Assembly: GCF_000003815.2 (NCBI RefSeq)
Contig: NC_049986.1
Span: 3,240,679-3,302,678 of the forward strand
Direction of reading: 5' to 3'
Origin: Branchiostoma floridae
Taxonomy: Eukaryota > Chordata > Leptocardii > Amphioxiformes > Branchiostomatidae
Length of the DNA stretch: 62,000 bases
The notes beneath the pieces are model-generated. The model ran no database searches. It was not told the DNA's origin and saw only the letters and a list, made by a program, of their open reading frames with translations. Shown piece by piece: positions 1 to 10,925 of the stretch. The position numbers were made by a program, and so were the translations under genes. Positions within the stretch are counted from its first letter, which is position 1. The number at the start of each line of letters is the position of its first letter.

Positions 1-1020
1 ACTAGGGGAAACTCCGATCCAAACTCGAATGATGCTAAGATATAGGAAACAGACTGCGATCGGGATCTGTCCTAGGACAATCGGCGATTCTACTAGTACA
101 GATTGCGATCGGGATCTCTCCTAGGGGAAACTCCGATCCGATCTCAAATGAAGCTAAGATGTAGGAAAACAGCAATAATTTTTTTTATAAACAATGATTT
201 TATTGAGTATTATTTACATGCAAACTTACTAACTCATTACCAACTACACACAAGCCTACTTGTGTCACTTTTACAATTATGTTAACTTCACCGAAATCAA
301 GGAGGTTATATCACAGCCTTGTGATATAACCTCCTTGCCGAAATTGATCATTTTTCAGTTGTTATTGTTCTTCCAAAGTTGTGAAATGATTCTATGTCAA
401 TGTTTACTACACTGAAGTCTGACTATTGAAATGTACTACAATATGTGTGAAATTGTGAGTAATATCTTGATCTGCTTGATCTTTTGACACCTGTTTGACG
501 ACTTTACAGTTGTTATTGTTCTTCTAAAGCTGTGAAATTTGCATATATTGACACATTGTTTGATCACCTGTTGGTGTCTTTCACATATTATAAGATTTTT
601 GCCACTAATTTATAAGAAATTACTTCATCAGAAAACATACTCATTACCATGAAAGTGATGCTATATACTATAGTGTACCTTGAGTAAAGTTGCAGAAGTG
701 ACTCTAGTGTGGTGAAGTTAACATTGTAAAAGCGACACAAGTAGGCTTGGGTGTAGTTGGTTATGAGTTAGTAGGTTTGCATTTTAAATAATACTCAACA
801 AAATCATTGTTTATAAAAAAAAAATTATTGCTGTTTCCTACATCTTAGCTTCATTTGAGTTTGGATCGGAGTTTCCCCTAGGAGAGAGCCCGATCGTAAT
901 ATGTACTAGTAGAATCGGCGACTCTACTAGTACATATTGCAATCGGGATCTCTCCTAGGAGAAACTCCGATCGCGATCTCTCCTAGGAGAAGCGGCGATT
1001 CTACTGGATCGTGATCTCTA
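1..1020. mobile_element. Foldback-type element with compound inverted ends
   Basis: A block at about 127-293 returns as its reverse complement at about 711-880, covering the run from a TTCACC-side motif through a poly-T/poly-A stretch to a CCTAGG-GAAACTCCGATC motif. Outside these arms the same GATCGGGATCTCTCCTAGG and GAAACTCCGATC motifs recur several times (8-58, 100-145, 860-990), as in foldback elements whose ends are made of short repeats. The interior (300-700) repeats a GTTGTTATTGTTCTTC block at 359 and 498. No coding capacity is seen. The left limit may lie outside the window. Confidence 0.75.
298..337. repeat. Perfect 17-bp-arm hairpin (CAAGGAGGTTATATCAC family)
   Basis: The arm at 298-314 and its exact reverse complement at 321-337 flank a 6-nt loop. 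It lies in the interior of the foldback element. Related palindromes occur at 16976-17006 and 21811-21868, and a single arm at about 3014-3029. Confidence 0.85.
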
Positions 1021-1049
1021 CTGTGACATATGCATTGTACAAGTACGGG

Positions 1050-1231
1050 TACAGTCAAACCTGTCTATAGCGGCCACTCAAGGGACCGGACAAATTTGGC
1101 CACTATAGACAGGTGGCCTCTGTATAGAGGTGGTAACTTGTAGATAAAATACCCAAGGGACCGACAAAAAGTGGCCACTATGGACAGGTGGCCCCTCTGT
1201 AATGGTGGCCCCTAATACAGGTTTGACTGTA
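1050..1231. mobile_element. pogo/Tc1-like MITE
   Basis: Terminal inverted repeat CAGTCAAACCTGT (1052-1064) pairs with ACAGGTTTGACTG (1217-1229) and is flanked by TA on both sides, the target duplication of Tc1/mariner/pogo elements. Internal GGCCACTATAGACAGGTGGCC blocks are repeated. It is about 180 bp and non-coding. Confidence 0.85.
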
Positions 1232-1587
1232 TACTGATAAACTGAACAAAGAAGTACAATGTTTACTACACATTCTTTAATACATTACGACTTTTCAAAG
1301 CTTCCATCTGTTAACAGAGTGTGAAATACAGAAAGTCTGTTGTGAATGTCTTCAGTCAGATTGAACATTTTATATCCCATGCCAGCGGCCGAAACCCTCA
1401 AAAGGCCGCAGGTTGTTGCAGGGTTGGTCTGGTTACCGGAAACACAGAACTTTTTTCCTATCTCGAGCTCCGTACGCCCGACTTCATAGAAAAAGCCTCA
1501 GCCATTTAATGCCGACCGGGACCAGAAAAGATATGAAACGTGATTATATTTCAGCCATACATAGTATGGTGAAATATATTGTATTCG

Positions 1588-1621
1588 TAATGTTTCTTTC
1601 TTTCTTTCTTTCTTTCTTTCT
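1588..1621. repeat. (TTTC)n microsatellite
   Basis: About eight TTTC units, adjoining a copy of a GACCTGAAATTTGG repeat (1670, again at 1831). Confidence 0.9.
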
Positions 1622-2099
1622 CCTGTCAAATCTTCAAAGTGATTCATCTCCGCCATTCCTAGACCGAATGACCTGAAATTTGGCACAAGGGTAGAGTGGG
1701 CCATTACCAAAATGTGCTTTTTTCATTTTTTTCATATCTGCTCTTTAAATGATTTTATTAAGGTTTTATTGCAACTTTTGGACCAAAACTGTATAATTTG
1801 GCCCCCTGTACCATGGTATTACATCCAAATGACCTGAAATTTGGGGCAGAGGTGCCCTAGATACTTATTCAAAGGATCCATGTATAATATATGGTATTAA
1901 TTACTTCAAAATGGCTCTATAAGGAGGTTTTTGTGGGAGAGTTTTGGATATGTGAGGTTGAGGTGCCGAGGTCAACGACCTCTAGGTCATTCTGGTGTGT
2001 CAGGGCCACAGGTGTGCCAGGTAGATCCAATTATCTACCTACCTACCTAGTCCATAGACATCCAGGTGGTTGGGGGACAAGGTAAATGCAATTAATGAC

Positions 2100-2970
2100 C
2101 AACCAATGAGCGAGCTGATTTTGCTGGAAGAGTCCATTGTTGGACAGGGGGTGTTTTTTAAAATTTACTTTTAGACTTTGGTGATAATGCCAATGCTCTT
2201 TTTAGCGGAAGTGTTTTTGCACTGAACCACTTGACATAAGACTACTACTGGGACAGCCCATTTTTGCACATAGGGGGGATTTTTTAAAAATTCAGTTTTG
2301 GACATGGGTGATGATTATGAATTCCATTTGTTGAATGGAAGTTGACCCCCACCTGAAGACTACACATGAGGAGGATTCGGCAGCCAATCAGCAAGCCTGG
2401 TGTTATCTGGAAGAGTCCATTCATGCACGGGGAACTTTATCAAAATTCAGTTTTGAACTGGGATGCTTATCATACAAAAGGCCATGTACTGTGAGTATTT
2501 CTAGACTTGTCTATTGTGCAATTTTAAACAGGGTGTGCTGGGAGATTCCATTCTTCAATGAAGGGGGTATTTTTTAAAATTCATTTTGTGGACTTTGGTG
2601 ATTATGTCCATGTCCTATTTTAGCTGATGTATTTTTGGATCGCTCCACTTTACATAGAGGTATAACAGGAAGAGTCCATTCTTGCACAGAGGGTTTTTTT
2701 AAATATGGTTTTGGACGGCTGATGATTCAAAATTCCATTTCTTAGCGGAAGTGTTTTTGGAGTCGTCTATTTTACCTTTCTACATGGGGTGCACTAGAAG
2801 AGTCCATTATTGAAGGTTTTTTTGTAAGATTCATTTTTGCTCATAAGTGTGATTAGTAGTTAGAAGTCATTTTAAGCAGAAGTGTTCCATTTTTGCACAT
2901 AGGTGATTTTGGAACAGTCTATTGTTACATGAGGAGGGAGATGGCTGAAATATGCTGTATTTGCTCTCAA
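2100..2970. repeat. Degenerate repeat array
   Basis: The motifs AGAGTCCATT, TTTTTTAAAATTCA, TTTGGTGATTATG and AGCGGAAGTGTTTTTG recur in the same order at irregular spacing of roughly 100-240 bp. This looks like an old tandem array or a repeatedly self-inserted element. The short ORFs inside it show no protein character. Confidence 0.6.
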
Positions 2971-3892
2971 GCAAATGTCGGCCTTTCTAGTTACGATTTT
3001 TATCTGTAAACTTGATATAACCTCCTTGCTAGCTTGATCCAAATAACACATGTTTTGTTTATGTATCCTGTAAGTTACTTGTGTTACGTACGTTTACAAC
3101 AACATGTATTACTTGTGTTACTATCACTAGTGTTAGTAGCGTTATTTGTTATCTTATGCATACTTCGAGTTTTTCTGTAGACTGGGCCTCCTTGAAACGT
3201 TGATAGGGCCACAAATAAACATAATGATAATGACAATAACTCTATTGTACTGCCCGAAGCTGGTAAATTGCAAACAAAGTAAAACGTAGTATATAGAATT
3301 ACAGATGCAAAATGAAATGTATAGATAAATCAAAAGTGAATTAACATATTTTCTAATTTTCTAAATCTATTTCTATTCTTATGTTGTTCACAATTGATCG
3401 AAAACCTGTTGTAGAAGTTCACAAGGGTCGCAGGTCTGTGTCTGCCTGGCGAATGGTTGTCAGGTCGGTTTCTAGCCGTGTTGTGAGCTTGAGGCTGAAT
3501 CTGTGGGTACAACAAATATACATTACCTCAGTTAGTTATCGATTATTTGTTGACTCATACACACGATGTAACTGCGTGCCTAACAGTACCAGTGGAAACA
3601 TCACTTCATCGCCGCCCGTCGTCGGGAACTTCTGCCCATTGAGACCGGTATTCCCTCGGGTCAGGTGAGATTACACACGGTTGTTTACAATGATACATTC
3701 AATATCCCATGACCATAATCGGTAAATGAAAACATACCGTCAACATTATGTCAGTCCATATTCCACGATCAAGGTCAATCCGTGGTCAACAGTCGTATTA
3801 TGTGTTACAACTGCAGAAGCGAGTATCATTCTTTGTGAGCCCTCATTTAAGTCTGGTTTCAATGGAAACCCGAAGCAAGAGGAAAATTAGGT
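2971..3892. other. Region without recognised gene
   Basis: AT-rich DNA with a lone TGATATAACCTCCTTG motif near 3014. No ORF or RNA gene stands out on either strand. Confidence 0.5.
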
Positions 3893-3895
3893 TGT

Positions 3896-4648
3896 TCAGG
3901 CTATGAATTGACAAGTATCCAGAAACATATTGCAAGAGTTGTTTTTCAATTGCAACCCCGCATTTTGTAACATCGCCCAGGCCCATCTGAAGTTTGCCCA
4001 ATGGTTGTTAGCCATATCATATGTTACATCTGACTGTAATTCATCTGGAGGGCTGACGGCCGTGGTGTTATCAGAATATTGCTGGTGTATGATACAACTG
4101 TAGGCTGTTGGGAGCAAAGTCAATGTAAAGTTGAGAATACAATTTTTTTCGGGATTCAGAAAAATATCATCGGCAGAAACAAGAAACTTGCGTCGGGGTT
4201 TAGCTCCCCCAAATAACGTCCTATGGCACAAGTTAGCTGGAATCTTGGCATACATATAATTGCACACGGCGGAATTGTCTAAATTGACGTTTCTTCTAAG
4301 AACGTAATTAAATACACAGTGGAAATGCTGAAGGGTCTGAATAATTCCCCAAGAGTAATGAACGCTTCAAGACAAGCCTGACTTTAAGAACGTAACCTCA
4401 CCACCAAACTCCTTAAAGACGCACTTCTGAGACGTCTCAGAACATTCCAAGAGCCCGTAACAGCCTGCGCAGTCGCTGAAGACCTCACAAGGACCATCCA
4501 AGATGTCTTCGCACTTCTGTAGATGAGAAAAGGAGACAGTCCTCATCTTAAATTCTTTCATGGTTTCATTAGAAGCAATACAAATGAATGCGATCAAGAC
4601 AAACTCCCAGTTTGTTGCATACTCAATTGCAGGCGAAATTGTACACAT
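3896..4648 (-). pseudogene. Possible secreted Cys-rich protein ORF interrupted by one TGA
   Basis: One minus-strand reading frame of about 250 codons is broken only by a TGA at 4367-4369. The first true ATG is at 4648; upstream codons in this frame run into a TGA. The N-terminus has a hydrophobic stretch (FVLIAFICIA, residues about 16-25) that could be a signal peptide. A cysteine-dense segment follows (CEDILDGPCEVFSDCAGC and onward). After the TGA the frame continues for about 155 codons with further cysteines and N-glycosylation sequons (NFT, NTT, NNS). Such a long near-open frame in AT-rich DNA suggests coding ancestry. The TGA could be a null mutation (for example CGA to TGA), an error, or a recoded codon. 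No family was recognised; an upstream exon is possible. Confidence 0.4.
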
Positions 4649-4989
4649 GTGGATTTCACCCAAACTTTTCCAACTTTCTCATTTTGTTTCTCCCTTTCAT
4701 GTTTGAATAAGTGGTGGATTTCTTAACGAAGAAACCATCTTTTCACCGGTTTGATCTTATCTTGCTCCACTTGGGATAACGTTATACCAAGACGTAAAGT
4801 TAACGCCGTGTCTCCAATATGGCGCCATCACGCTAGCTAAGCAATAAGCGGTTAGAAGTCCCGGTGTATCGCCTTCGCCTTGTGGATCATATTCCTTGAT
4901 CCAGATGGTAGAGGTAACAGCCCCGCACGACATGACTGTGGTGCACTCTAACTGCATTTGCGTCAAGTTTGCGTCACTGTAGGTTCGTT

Positions 4990-5640
4990 CACTGCGTCAC
5001 TGTTTTGTCACTTTGTTTTTATTATTCAGATATTGCGTAATACGTAAAAGTATGACTCAGAAGACCACAAAATACACAAAAAGGAAGAAAATTCGTTCTT
5101 TATCTCTGAAATTCGTTGATTATCTTTCGAACCCCACAATGACCCAAGCTTGACGCAAGTGCAGTGAGAATGCACCTAGCTTGAGTTACGTGGTGACATT
5201 TTCGGATTTAGTAAAATTTGCGTGAATGATTTTATTTTTACATTGATCCACCGTTGTGTAGCGTCAAAGTTTATCCGAGCTTTACGTCAAAAAGAAACCC
5301 ATACTGACTTGAATATACGTACACGCAAGTGTGAATGATCCCTTAGGGCGATTTTACACTTAAGCATTTCGTATAGTCAGTTATGTATACCTTGCGTATT
5401 GACATCTTGTTGGGAAAAGTTTGCAGGAAAAAAAATTTTTTTTCACTTTTACCCACCATTATGCAGTTTGGTTATCTATGCGAAAATACTACTTCTTCGG
5501 TCTCACACTTTACCTAAGCCAAGATAATGTCAATACGCAACTCATCGTACGGACTCATATAGTTCAGTATGCATCGGGTGCTTTCCTTTACTGTACCTTG
5601 GTTATGGATCAATGATGTACGAGTAACGAATAGGGTCATC
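4990..5640. repeat. Dispersed repeat, related copy at 13131-13290
   Basis: Sequence around 5430-5620 (GGTTATCTATGCGAAAATACTACTTC, then ATAATGTCAATACGCAA) is mirrored by a shorter, diverged copy at 13131-13290 inside an LRRC23 intron, and AGTGTGAATGATCCCTTAGG at 5330 matches the end of that copy. Non-coding. Confidence 0.6.
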
Positions 5641-5670
5641 ATAAAAACTGCATTTTATCGCAAACCTATA

Positions 5671-6646
5671 TACGAGGGTGGTTCAAAAAGTAATGCCACT
5701 GGTTTTATAACGGGCTCATTTCATCGAATGAGTTGAATTTGGCACAATGGTACAAGAATATATCTTCTTGTGATTGACATATCGCAATTTGTTGTTAAGA
5801 TTTTTATGAGTGACTGAATTGGGTTCAAGATGACCACACCTTTGTTATCCCGTCGGAAGAAATTAGAGGGTCAATGAATGTGCAATTGATTATGTCTCTA
5901 AATCACTTGTAGCTATTGTAAGAAACTAAATTGCACATGTATCAAGTTGCATTTCTCTATANNNNNNNNNNNNNNNNNNNNNNNNNNNNNNNNNNNNNNN
6001 NNNNNNNNNNNNNNNNNNNNNNNNNNNNNNNNNNNNNNNNNNNNNNNNNNNNNNNNNNNNNTGGTGTAAAGTACATGTAAGGTCGTCAGGGTCGTAATTA
6101 GCGGTGGATTAGGGGTGGACTGCTTAAAGTTTCCATAACCGACTTTTTTTATTAACTGAGAAAAATCAAACTTAACACACTTCTTGGTCTTGAAACAGTT
6201 AATAATTGTGCCAAGTGTCGCATCTTTTGGCTAAGGGAAAAGCAGTCTACAAAAACCTTTCTTCAACAAATTACGTATTTGGCTATTAATCAAACTGTCT
6301 GTATTGTAGCAACTCGCTCCGATCCATTCTAGTAGCTGTAAAAGATGAACCGTTATAAGTTCAAACACGAAATTTGGCATGCAATCTATAGAGACATTTG
6401 TTATTATACAGGTGAAATTTCAGCTTCCTACAATAGTTTTAAAATGCTAAGATCTAGAGGAACTGATCTCCTGACAAGCTTTTAAGGGTGTGGTCATCTT
6501 AAGATCATCTAAGTTGCTCATAAAAATCTGAACCACTCATTGAGATGTGATATAGTCTTGTACATTTGTGTCAAATTTCAACTCATTCGATGAAAACATG
6601 AGCCTCTTATAAAACCAGTGGCATTCCTTTTTGAATCGCCCTCGTA
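5671..6646. mobile_element. Mariner-like element with long TIRs, gap inside
   Basis: The left end CGAGGGTGGTTCAAAAAGTA (from 5673) is matched in reverse complement near 6607-6644 (GAATCGCCCTCG), with TA at both borders. Similarity continues inward for more than 100 bp, including the GTGGTCATCTT/AAGATGACCAC pair. An N run occupies 5962-6061. No transposase frame with D,D motifs is readable, so this is a non-autonomous or decayed copy. The terminus resembles known mariner ends. Confidence 0.75.
5962..6061. other. Assembly gap (100 N)
   Basis: Exactly 100 N, probably a gap of unknown size, within the mariner-like element. Confidence 1.
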
Positions 6647-7367
6647 GGAGTATCATGCATTGATAGTGGGACAATCATTGTAGCTGGTGTTCTAAATTTC
6701 GTCCGTATTTCAATAGATTTAGTCACATCTACTTCCATCTACCTAATTGTCAATTCGACGCGATAAATAGCCATTAGTTCATGTTCTATTTCCTTAATAA
6801 GACCATTTATTCCTACCAATTTGGAAGGCAATCCTTCTTTTCATTGTATCAGTGAGAGGCAGAAATCGTGTTTAGCGCCCATAATTAGTACTTTATAGTG
6901 CATCCTGTCGTCGTGCTATTTCGGTAACAGTTTCCTTCTTTCCTAGAAACTGTGGTTGCTTGTCCTAGATCGTGACGTGGTGTTAATGATCGTGCAAAGA
7001 AACTAGCCTGGACCCCAGACTTCGCCTAGGCCTAAGGCAGACTATCTCTTCAGCACCAGGGACAACGACCGAAGATCAGAGTTGTGAAGTCCATGATTAA
7101 GTCTGGATTCAAGATATAAAAGACACAAAACCAGAGGTATCGTTCCAGGGCCATATTCATTTCATTATATCGCTTATTGCATAGCTTCCCTTACTAATGA
7201 CTTTGGTATAAGAAAAAAGGAAAATGCATTTTACATATACAACTGCATTTATATGTAGAAAAAATGCTATGCACATTTCCCAATAGTTCTGAATAGTGGA
7301 GAAAGGCCCTAGACATGTAGTGCAACGGAATCACAAATGCGGCGAGTATCATATGGAAATAACTTAC
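6647..7367. other. Region without recognised gene; likely intron/3' side of the peptide-precursor gene
   Basis: Nothing coding is recognisable. If the splice donor at 7367-7361 (minus strand GTAAGTT) is used, the next exon of the SRYG-repeat gene lies here or beyond. Confidence 0.45.
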
Positions 7368-8093
7368 GCCATTCTGATGGTATCCGGAGCCTCGCAGAAG
7401 AGACATGATGAGATGAGACTTGTCAGAAAGGTGTGGTTCGGAAGGCTCTGCAAGACTGTAACGTACTGCCTTGGGCTGTAGGGTACCGCCGCGACCAAAC
7501 AGACCGTAGGGTGCCGCTTCGGGCAGCTCACCGCGACCGTACCGACTGTAGGGTACTGCTTCGGACGACCCATCCCGACCGTACCGACTGTAGGGTACTG
7601 CTTCGGACAGCTCATCCCGACCGTACCGACTGAAGGGTACCGCTTTGGACAGGCGCCCGCGGTGACCGTACCGACTGTAGGGCACCTCTTCGGACAGCTC
7701 ATCCCGACCGTACCGACTGTAGGGTACCGCTTTGGACAGGCGCCCGCGGTGACCGTACCGACTATAGGGTACTGCTTCGGACAGCTCATCCCGACCGTAC
7801 CGACTGTAGGGTACCGCTTTGGACAGCTCATCCCGACCGTAGGTTACCGCTTCGGACAGCCCACGTCGACCGTAACGACTGTAAGGTACCGTTTTGGACA
7901 GACCACCGCGACCGTATCGACTAAATGGTACCAGTCGCCGAACGTGCGCCTGCACTTCACCGCGAGATAAAGGCCATTTCCCCAGCAGTCGGTTTTTCAC
8001 TTCTCCGGGAAGAAATGTAAAGGAGTGCGCTTCACTATAAACCAACACCCAAGTCACCAAAATAACTAAGAAGGCCTTTAACGCAACGCCCAT
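7368..8093 (-). CDS. Candidate multicopy amidated-peptide (RYamide-type) precursor, first coding exon
   Basis: From the ATG at 8093 the exon encodes 242 residues. Residues 1 to about 23 (VALKAFLVILVTWVLVYS core) form a clear signal peptide. Residues 52-201 hold nine copies of P[YF]SRYG followed by R or HRGR, separated by acidic linkers (DELSEA, GLSKT), plus a degenerate VTYGR and a final APYGLFGR. Each Gly-Arg would be a cleavage and C-terminal amidation signal, giving peptides ending in PYSRY-amide; one unit follows a dibasic RR and another precedes RR. The upstream GTG-initiated extension was rejected because this is the first ATG and it begins the signal peptide. A strong donor (GGC|GTAAGTT) ends the exon in phase 0 at 7368; the 3' exon was not identified. 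Most sites are monobasic, so a structural repeat protein is the main alternative. Confidence 0.7.
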
Positions 8094-8238
8094 GATTGAA
8101 ATTACAAGGAGATACGAGAAACGTATATATTTATGCGACCGATACACCGAGTTGCAGTTCTTTGCAGTACTTTGCTGACTTGTGAAATCGGTCGGACTGA
8201 GAACACTGAACTGAGTCCCGTTTAAAAGAAACTACCTC

Positions 8239-8248
8239 GTATATATGT
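8239..8248 (-). promoter_or_regulatory. Possible TATA element of the peptide-precursor gene
   Basis: ACATATATAC on the minus strand lies about 150 bp upstream of the ATG at 8093. A second AT run (8123-8134) is probably too close to the ATG. Weak by itself. Confidence 0.25.
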
Positions 8249-8519
8249 CCTACGCATGACGGGAAGAGACGCCAAGAGACGCCTACAGACCATACCCTTT
8301 GGCAGGGGGCTGAAATCACATTTCAAGCTATTCCCTCACAAGCGGAGGAGGATGTGATTGAAGTAGGCAATGATCCTACGCAAAGTGGATAGACTGCTTT
8401 GTTCTTTGAACTCTATTAGCAAGCGATAATGGGCATCTTGGCGCACAGAGTGAATGGGCACTGTGGGAAAAATGAAAGAATGCGTCATGCGACCTACACA
8501 CTACATGTGGGTGTCTGTA

Positions 8520-8755
8520 TGCGTTTCTGTGTAATTGTGTGTGTGTACATGTATGTGTGTATTGATGTGTTTGTGTGTGTGAATGTGTGGTTGTGTCTGT
8601 TTGTGTGTGTGTATTTGTATTTATGTGTGTGTGCGCGCGCCTATGTAAGTATTTGTATGTGTGTAAGTCACTAAGTGTGTATATCCGTGCGTGTTATGTA
8701 TTTGTGTGCACGTACGTGTCTGTCAGTACATTTGTGTGTGCGTACGCGTGTATGT
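8520..8755. repeat. (GT)n-rich low-complexity tract
   Basis: Long interrupted TGTG/GTGTAT repeats. The Cys/Val-rich frames across it are artefacts of the repeat. Confidence 0.95.
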
Positions 8756-9145
8756 CACTTCGCCACAAGGTACAAGTCAATTTGCCACAAGGCACAAGAT
8801 ATTTCGTCTCATTGTGCATTCTTTCTCTAGATAGCCTAAAAACATAAGCAATCGTCCAATCACTTACTCAAAGATGTGCACATCTGTCTTACCTCTGTGT
8901 ATCACACAACAGAGCAAATGTTGCTACTATAGCATAGGCCAAGATGAGCTCTGGAGTACCAGGCTATTCCCACTTTTCGACGTCAAACCAACTATTGTTT
9001 CACAGACGGAACGTCTGGCTAAAACATCACTAAAACAACGCTATCAGACTATCTAGGGAAATAATATTCAAATGCGGCGGACTGACTTGTGCCTTGTGGC
9101 GAAATTGCTGTGGCGAACCAACATTGTGGCGAAACAGCCTGTAAC
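8755..9145. mobile_element. MITE-like inverted repeat
   Basis: TTCGCCACAAGG and TTGCCACAAGGCACAAG at 8759-8802 return inverted as CTTGTGCCTTGTGGCGAA at 9088-9106, with further TGTGGCGAA copies at 9111 and 9126. About 390 bp, non-coding. Confidence 0.6.
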
Positions 9146-10925
9146 TGTAAGCTAGATATTCCAAGTAACGAGATATTTAAAAGCTCTTGCACTTTTCAGG
9201 CGATCGCGAGATAATCAAATAACGTTACACTCTACCGAAAATAGCGTGTAAATTGATACCCAGCAATTGATTCTAGGCAACAAGCTTAGTCATTAATTTT
9301 TCCAATTTTTGCAATCATTGAGAATAAAATTGTGCCCACTGGGCCCAATTATGATTTAGAGCGTCAGAAAAACGAGGTTTTGGATATAATATACTAAACT
9401 GGCGTCAATAAGATAGAATGTACGAAACCATATTATGGATACATGTATATGATATGTTCAACACCCCCTCCGCAATTACTGTAATACCATTGCGATATAG
9501 TCTCTACGATACAATGAGTTGATAAAAGTTGTATGCATCAGATTTTCAAACTAGAGCGACTCGTGTTTAAAACAAGAGTCGCTCTAGTTTGAATTGTAAT
9601 AACAGGAACGACGCATAGCATGGAACCTGCCGTTGGTTCTTCTGTGTCTGTCTTTATCTGTATCTATATAGCCGGTATAACCGCCCTTCGGCCCTCTTTC
9701 GCAGAAAGGAATAGTAAGCGTCAACGAAACGTAAGAGGGGTGATAAATAAGTTTGCCACATTACCCAGAAACTAGGTGCACAAACTCAGATTTTTTAAAA
9801 AGTACCATATAAAGCGAATGTCTACGAAATACAGATAATTGCAATTTTGATCATCACATTGAAGGTGAAACCCAGAAACGTTAGGTGACAGAGAAGAGAG
9901 AAAACATTGAGCTGCGACCTGAAGTGTGCGTGCTGGTCAATTTGTGACGAAAATCCGACAGCCACTTTTTTCTAGTTAAAAAACGAAGGGATTCCTCGTA
10001 AAAAATTTTGACAATTTTTCATAAGGATTGTTACTGGTAAGTTATGACTGCAAAGATGATTAAAATTTGGTAGACATTGGTGAAATACTATTTGATTAAT
10101 TATGCCCCAAATTTTAGTTGTGCACCTTACTTCTTGGTGAAGATGCAAACTTATTGTTCAAGAATGTGCAACAATAGGGATATATCCAGTGTACATTTAT
10201 TTCGGTTCCAAGTGGCATCGTTTATAATGCGCGCCCGTTTTCCTGATTTAATGTTGATGGCGTACCACTTACGTTATGGAGACATGCTGGCAAGATTAAC
10301 ATTGATGTACACTTGCCTATAGGGGAAATTATTTCTAATACAACGGCTAATCTTAAAAGATGGAAACTCAGCAACAGCCTCATCTAAAAACTGCAACGCT
10401 AGAATCCATAACATTAGGTTTATTGTGTAACGTTCCAAGTCTAAGGTAATTGTTAGCAAAGAAAGTACTAGTACATAAATATAATGCTGAACAACCCATT
10501 TTTTTCTGAAAATAAACTATGCAACAATTTCCTCAGTTCACTAGGCCTAGGATAGTTTTGTTTCCAATTAACGCTTCGACTCTGAAAAAATAGGGTTGGT
10601 AGTAACTTGGCACGTAGGTAGGGATTTTCTTTTTTTTATATTTCGGCTTACAAAAGTAAAATTTGAATGTAAAACTAAGCTTTGACATTGTCATGTTGCA
10701 ATTACATGTATTAGATATGCACGTACCCTAATAAATTGGACGATTGAAGTGCATTCTTACGTCCACTGTACATTCAATTACTTTCATTCATCACTAACAT
10801 GCTAGATAAAAAAAGGGACTGCCGGCGCTCCACCCCAAAAAAGACCATCGTCAACGTTTGCTAGTGTACATGTACAAGGTAACCGGAAACATATTTTCCC
10901 CAAGGCTCCAGCAATATTGACATGT
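9146..10925. other. Region without recognised gene
   Basis: AT-rich, with a perfect hairpin at 9545-9593 and a dispersed motif near 9670-9740. Short ORFs near 10077-10460 show no protein features. The 3'UTR of LRRC23 should lie in the upper part; no clear minus-strand AATAAA was fixed. Confidence 0.5.
9545..9593. repeat. Perfect 18-bp-arm hairpin
   Basis: TTCAAACTAGAGCGACTC (9545-9562) is exactly complementary to 9576-9593, with a 13-nt loop that is itself nearly self-complementary. Confidence 0.9.

Noticed and set aside
7364-7831. 155-residue minus frame of repeated CPKRYPTVGTV and plus frames of similar repeats
   Set aside because: Shadow frames of the SRYG-repeat exon; no signal peptide and no independent support.
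8429-8847. Cys/Val-rich plus frames
   Set aside because: Translation of a (GT)n tract.
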